Part shown: piece by piece, positions 5,620 through 6,403 of the stretch
Position numbering within the stretch: the stretch's first letter is position 1
Layout of the letters: each line of letters starts with the position of its first letter
Origin: JAOUEA01 sp046732015
Lineage (GTDB): Bacteria; Actinomycetota; UBA4738; HRBIN12
Direction of reading: 5' to 3'
DNA: 6,403 bases
NCBI GenBank assembly: GCA_046732015.1
Contig: JBKPMF010000311.1
Location: 1-6,403 of the forward strand
The notes under the pieces: generated by a model
The model's input: only the letters and a program-made list of their open reading frames with translations
What the model was told of the DNA's origin: nothing
The model's database searches: none
Program-made: the position numbers and the translations under genes

Positions 5620-6403
5620 CGGCGACGAGGCCGGCTGCGATCGAGACCGCGATCTGCCCGGGCTCACGCCCGCCGAGGTCGAGGCCGAGCGGCGAGCGGA
5701 TCCGCGCGAGGTCGTCGTCGTCGAACCCTTGGGCGCGGAGCCCTTCTACGTATGGGGCGACGTGCCGTCGGCTCCCCATCACGCCGATGAATCCCACCGG
5801 CGAACGCAGCAGCGTCGCGAGGTCGTCGGTCACGCCGGGGGCATCGTGATCGGTGAACACCACGGCCGTTCGATCGTTCCAGGACACGCCTTCGAGGGAG
5901 GCGAGGGTCGCGCCGTCTTCGGCGGTGACGCGTTCCCGCCGCGGCTCGACCACGTCGACCCGGTAGCCCATCGTGCCCAGGATCGTGCGCAGCGCGCGGG
6001 CGACGTCGGTGGCCGACACCACCACGACGCGACGCGACGGCACCACCGGCTCGAAGTACACCTCGACCTGCCCCAGGTCGTGGGTGAGGGTTCGGGTCTC
6101 GGCCCGCCCCGCGGCGGCGACCTCGCCGGCAGCCTCGACCGCCGCCATGTCGAACTCGGCGCAGCCGAGGGTCCCGTGGACGGCACCGCCGGGCACGATC
6201 GTCATCGCGTTGCCGACCCGGCACGGCGGCGAGCCGTGCACCTTCACGGCCTTGGCCTCCACGCGGAGCTCGTTCGGCGCGTCGGGTTCGAGGACCCTCT
6301 CCCGCCCGATGTGATGTCCGGTGGGATGGGCCCCGGTGTCGCCCTGCATCAGCCCGATCGCGTGGGGGACGAGCGGCAGCACGACCTCCAACCCCTCGCG
6401 CAC
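5579..6403 (-). CDS. XdhC/CoxI-family molybdenum hydroxylase maturation protein, 5' end at window edge
   Basis: Cytoplasmic protein of the family that helps supply sulfurated molybdenum cofactor to xanthine dehydrogenase- and CO dehydrogenase-type enzymes. Numbered from the edge codon, a GTG at 6403-6401: an XdhC/CoxI N-terminal region starts near residue 46 (ELRVEAKAVKVHGSPP, then VHGTLGCAEFD at 75-85); a C-terminal Rossmann-like XdhC domain spans about 125-260, with GFIGVMGSRRH at 204-214 and GLDLGGREPGQIAVSI at 240-255, both strong family signatures. C81 in GCAEFD falls where the family often has GGCVE. Odd: where relatives usually have a GAGH-type loop this one reads VVSATDVARAL (128-138), lacking the glycines. 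Residues 1-45 do not look like the usual start of the family yet show good third-position G/C bias, so the gene may begin beyond the window or carry an extension. It overlaps the sulfatase start. No molybdenum enzyme gene is visible here. Family assignment is firm; completeness is unknown. Confidence 0.87.
   Translation of the reverse strand: MREGLEVVLPLVPHAIGLMQGDTGAHPTGHHIGRERVLEPDAPNELRVEAKAVKVHGSPPCRVGNAMTIVPGGAVHGTLGCAEFDMAAVEAAGEVAAAGRAETRTLTHDLGQVEVYFEPVVPSRRVVVVSATDVARALRTILGTMGYRVDVVEPRRERVTAEDGATLASLEGVSWNDRTAVVFTDHDAPGVTDDLATLLRSPVGFIGVMGSRRHVAPYVEGLRAQGFDDDDLARIRSPLGLDLGGREPGQIAVSIAAGLVADANGRDGGWLDRT

Noticed and set aside
5708..5726. Short GTC repeat run
   Set aside because: It encodes the acidic DDDD stretch of the XdhC protein and is explained by codon repetition.

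Overview
This 6.4 kb window is GC-rich and almost entirely coding: five protein genes and no stretch of 300 bases without a gene. High GC, strong G/C preference at third codon positions, GTG starts, and a TANNNT hexamer only six bases before an ATG (the usual layout of a leaderless actinobacterial promoter) suggest a high-GC actinobacterium. An Acidimicrobiia-like or other environmental lineage would fit, but this is inferred from style alone because no marker gene is present. I see no tRNA, rRNA, CRISPR array, insertion sequence, integrase or attachment site.

Left part, plus strand (1-1929): the 3' portion of a divergent KamA-family radical SAM/PLP aminomutase, cut by the window edge, followed after 41 bases by a carbon-nitrogen hydrolase of the nitrilase superfamily whose active-site surroundings look like the aliphatic amidase/formamidase branch. 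The gap contains a perfect tandem 8-bp repeat and a candidate leaderless -10 element. The pair may act on an amino acid or its amide, but the substrate cannot be read from the sequence.

Right part, minus strand (1939-6403), read right to left: an XdhC/CoxI-family molybdenum-enzyme maturation protein (cut by the window edge), a formylglycine-type sulfatase resembling N-acetylglucosamine-6-sulfatases, a membrane-anchored phosphoesterase of the phospholipase C/acid phosphatase family, and an unrecognised secreted protein with a C-terminal membrane anchor. All adjacent starts and stops overlap or nearly touch, so this looks like one transcription unit. The last three proteins are predicted to act outside the membrane: two ester hydrolases plus an orphan surface protein. 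A plausible reading is cell-surface attack on sulfated and phosphorylated esters, with XdhC an unrelated upstream passenger. The two blocks converge with 9 bases between stop codons, where a short GC-only hairpin sits.

The most unusual points are the altered PLP loop, internal insertions and missing C-terminal zinc cysteines of the KamA-like enzyme; the XdhC protein with SATDVA where family members usually have a GxG nucleotide-binding loop; and the orphan surface protein translationally coupled to the phosphoesterase.
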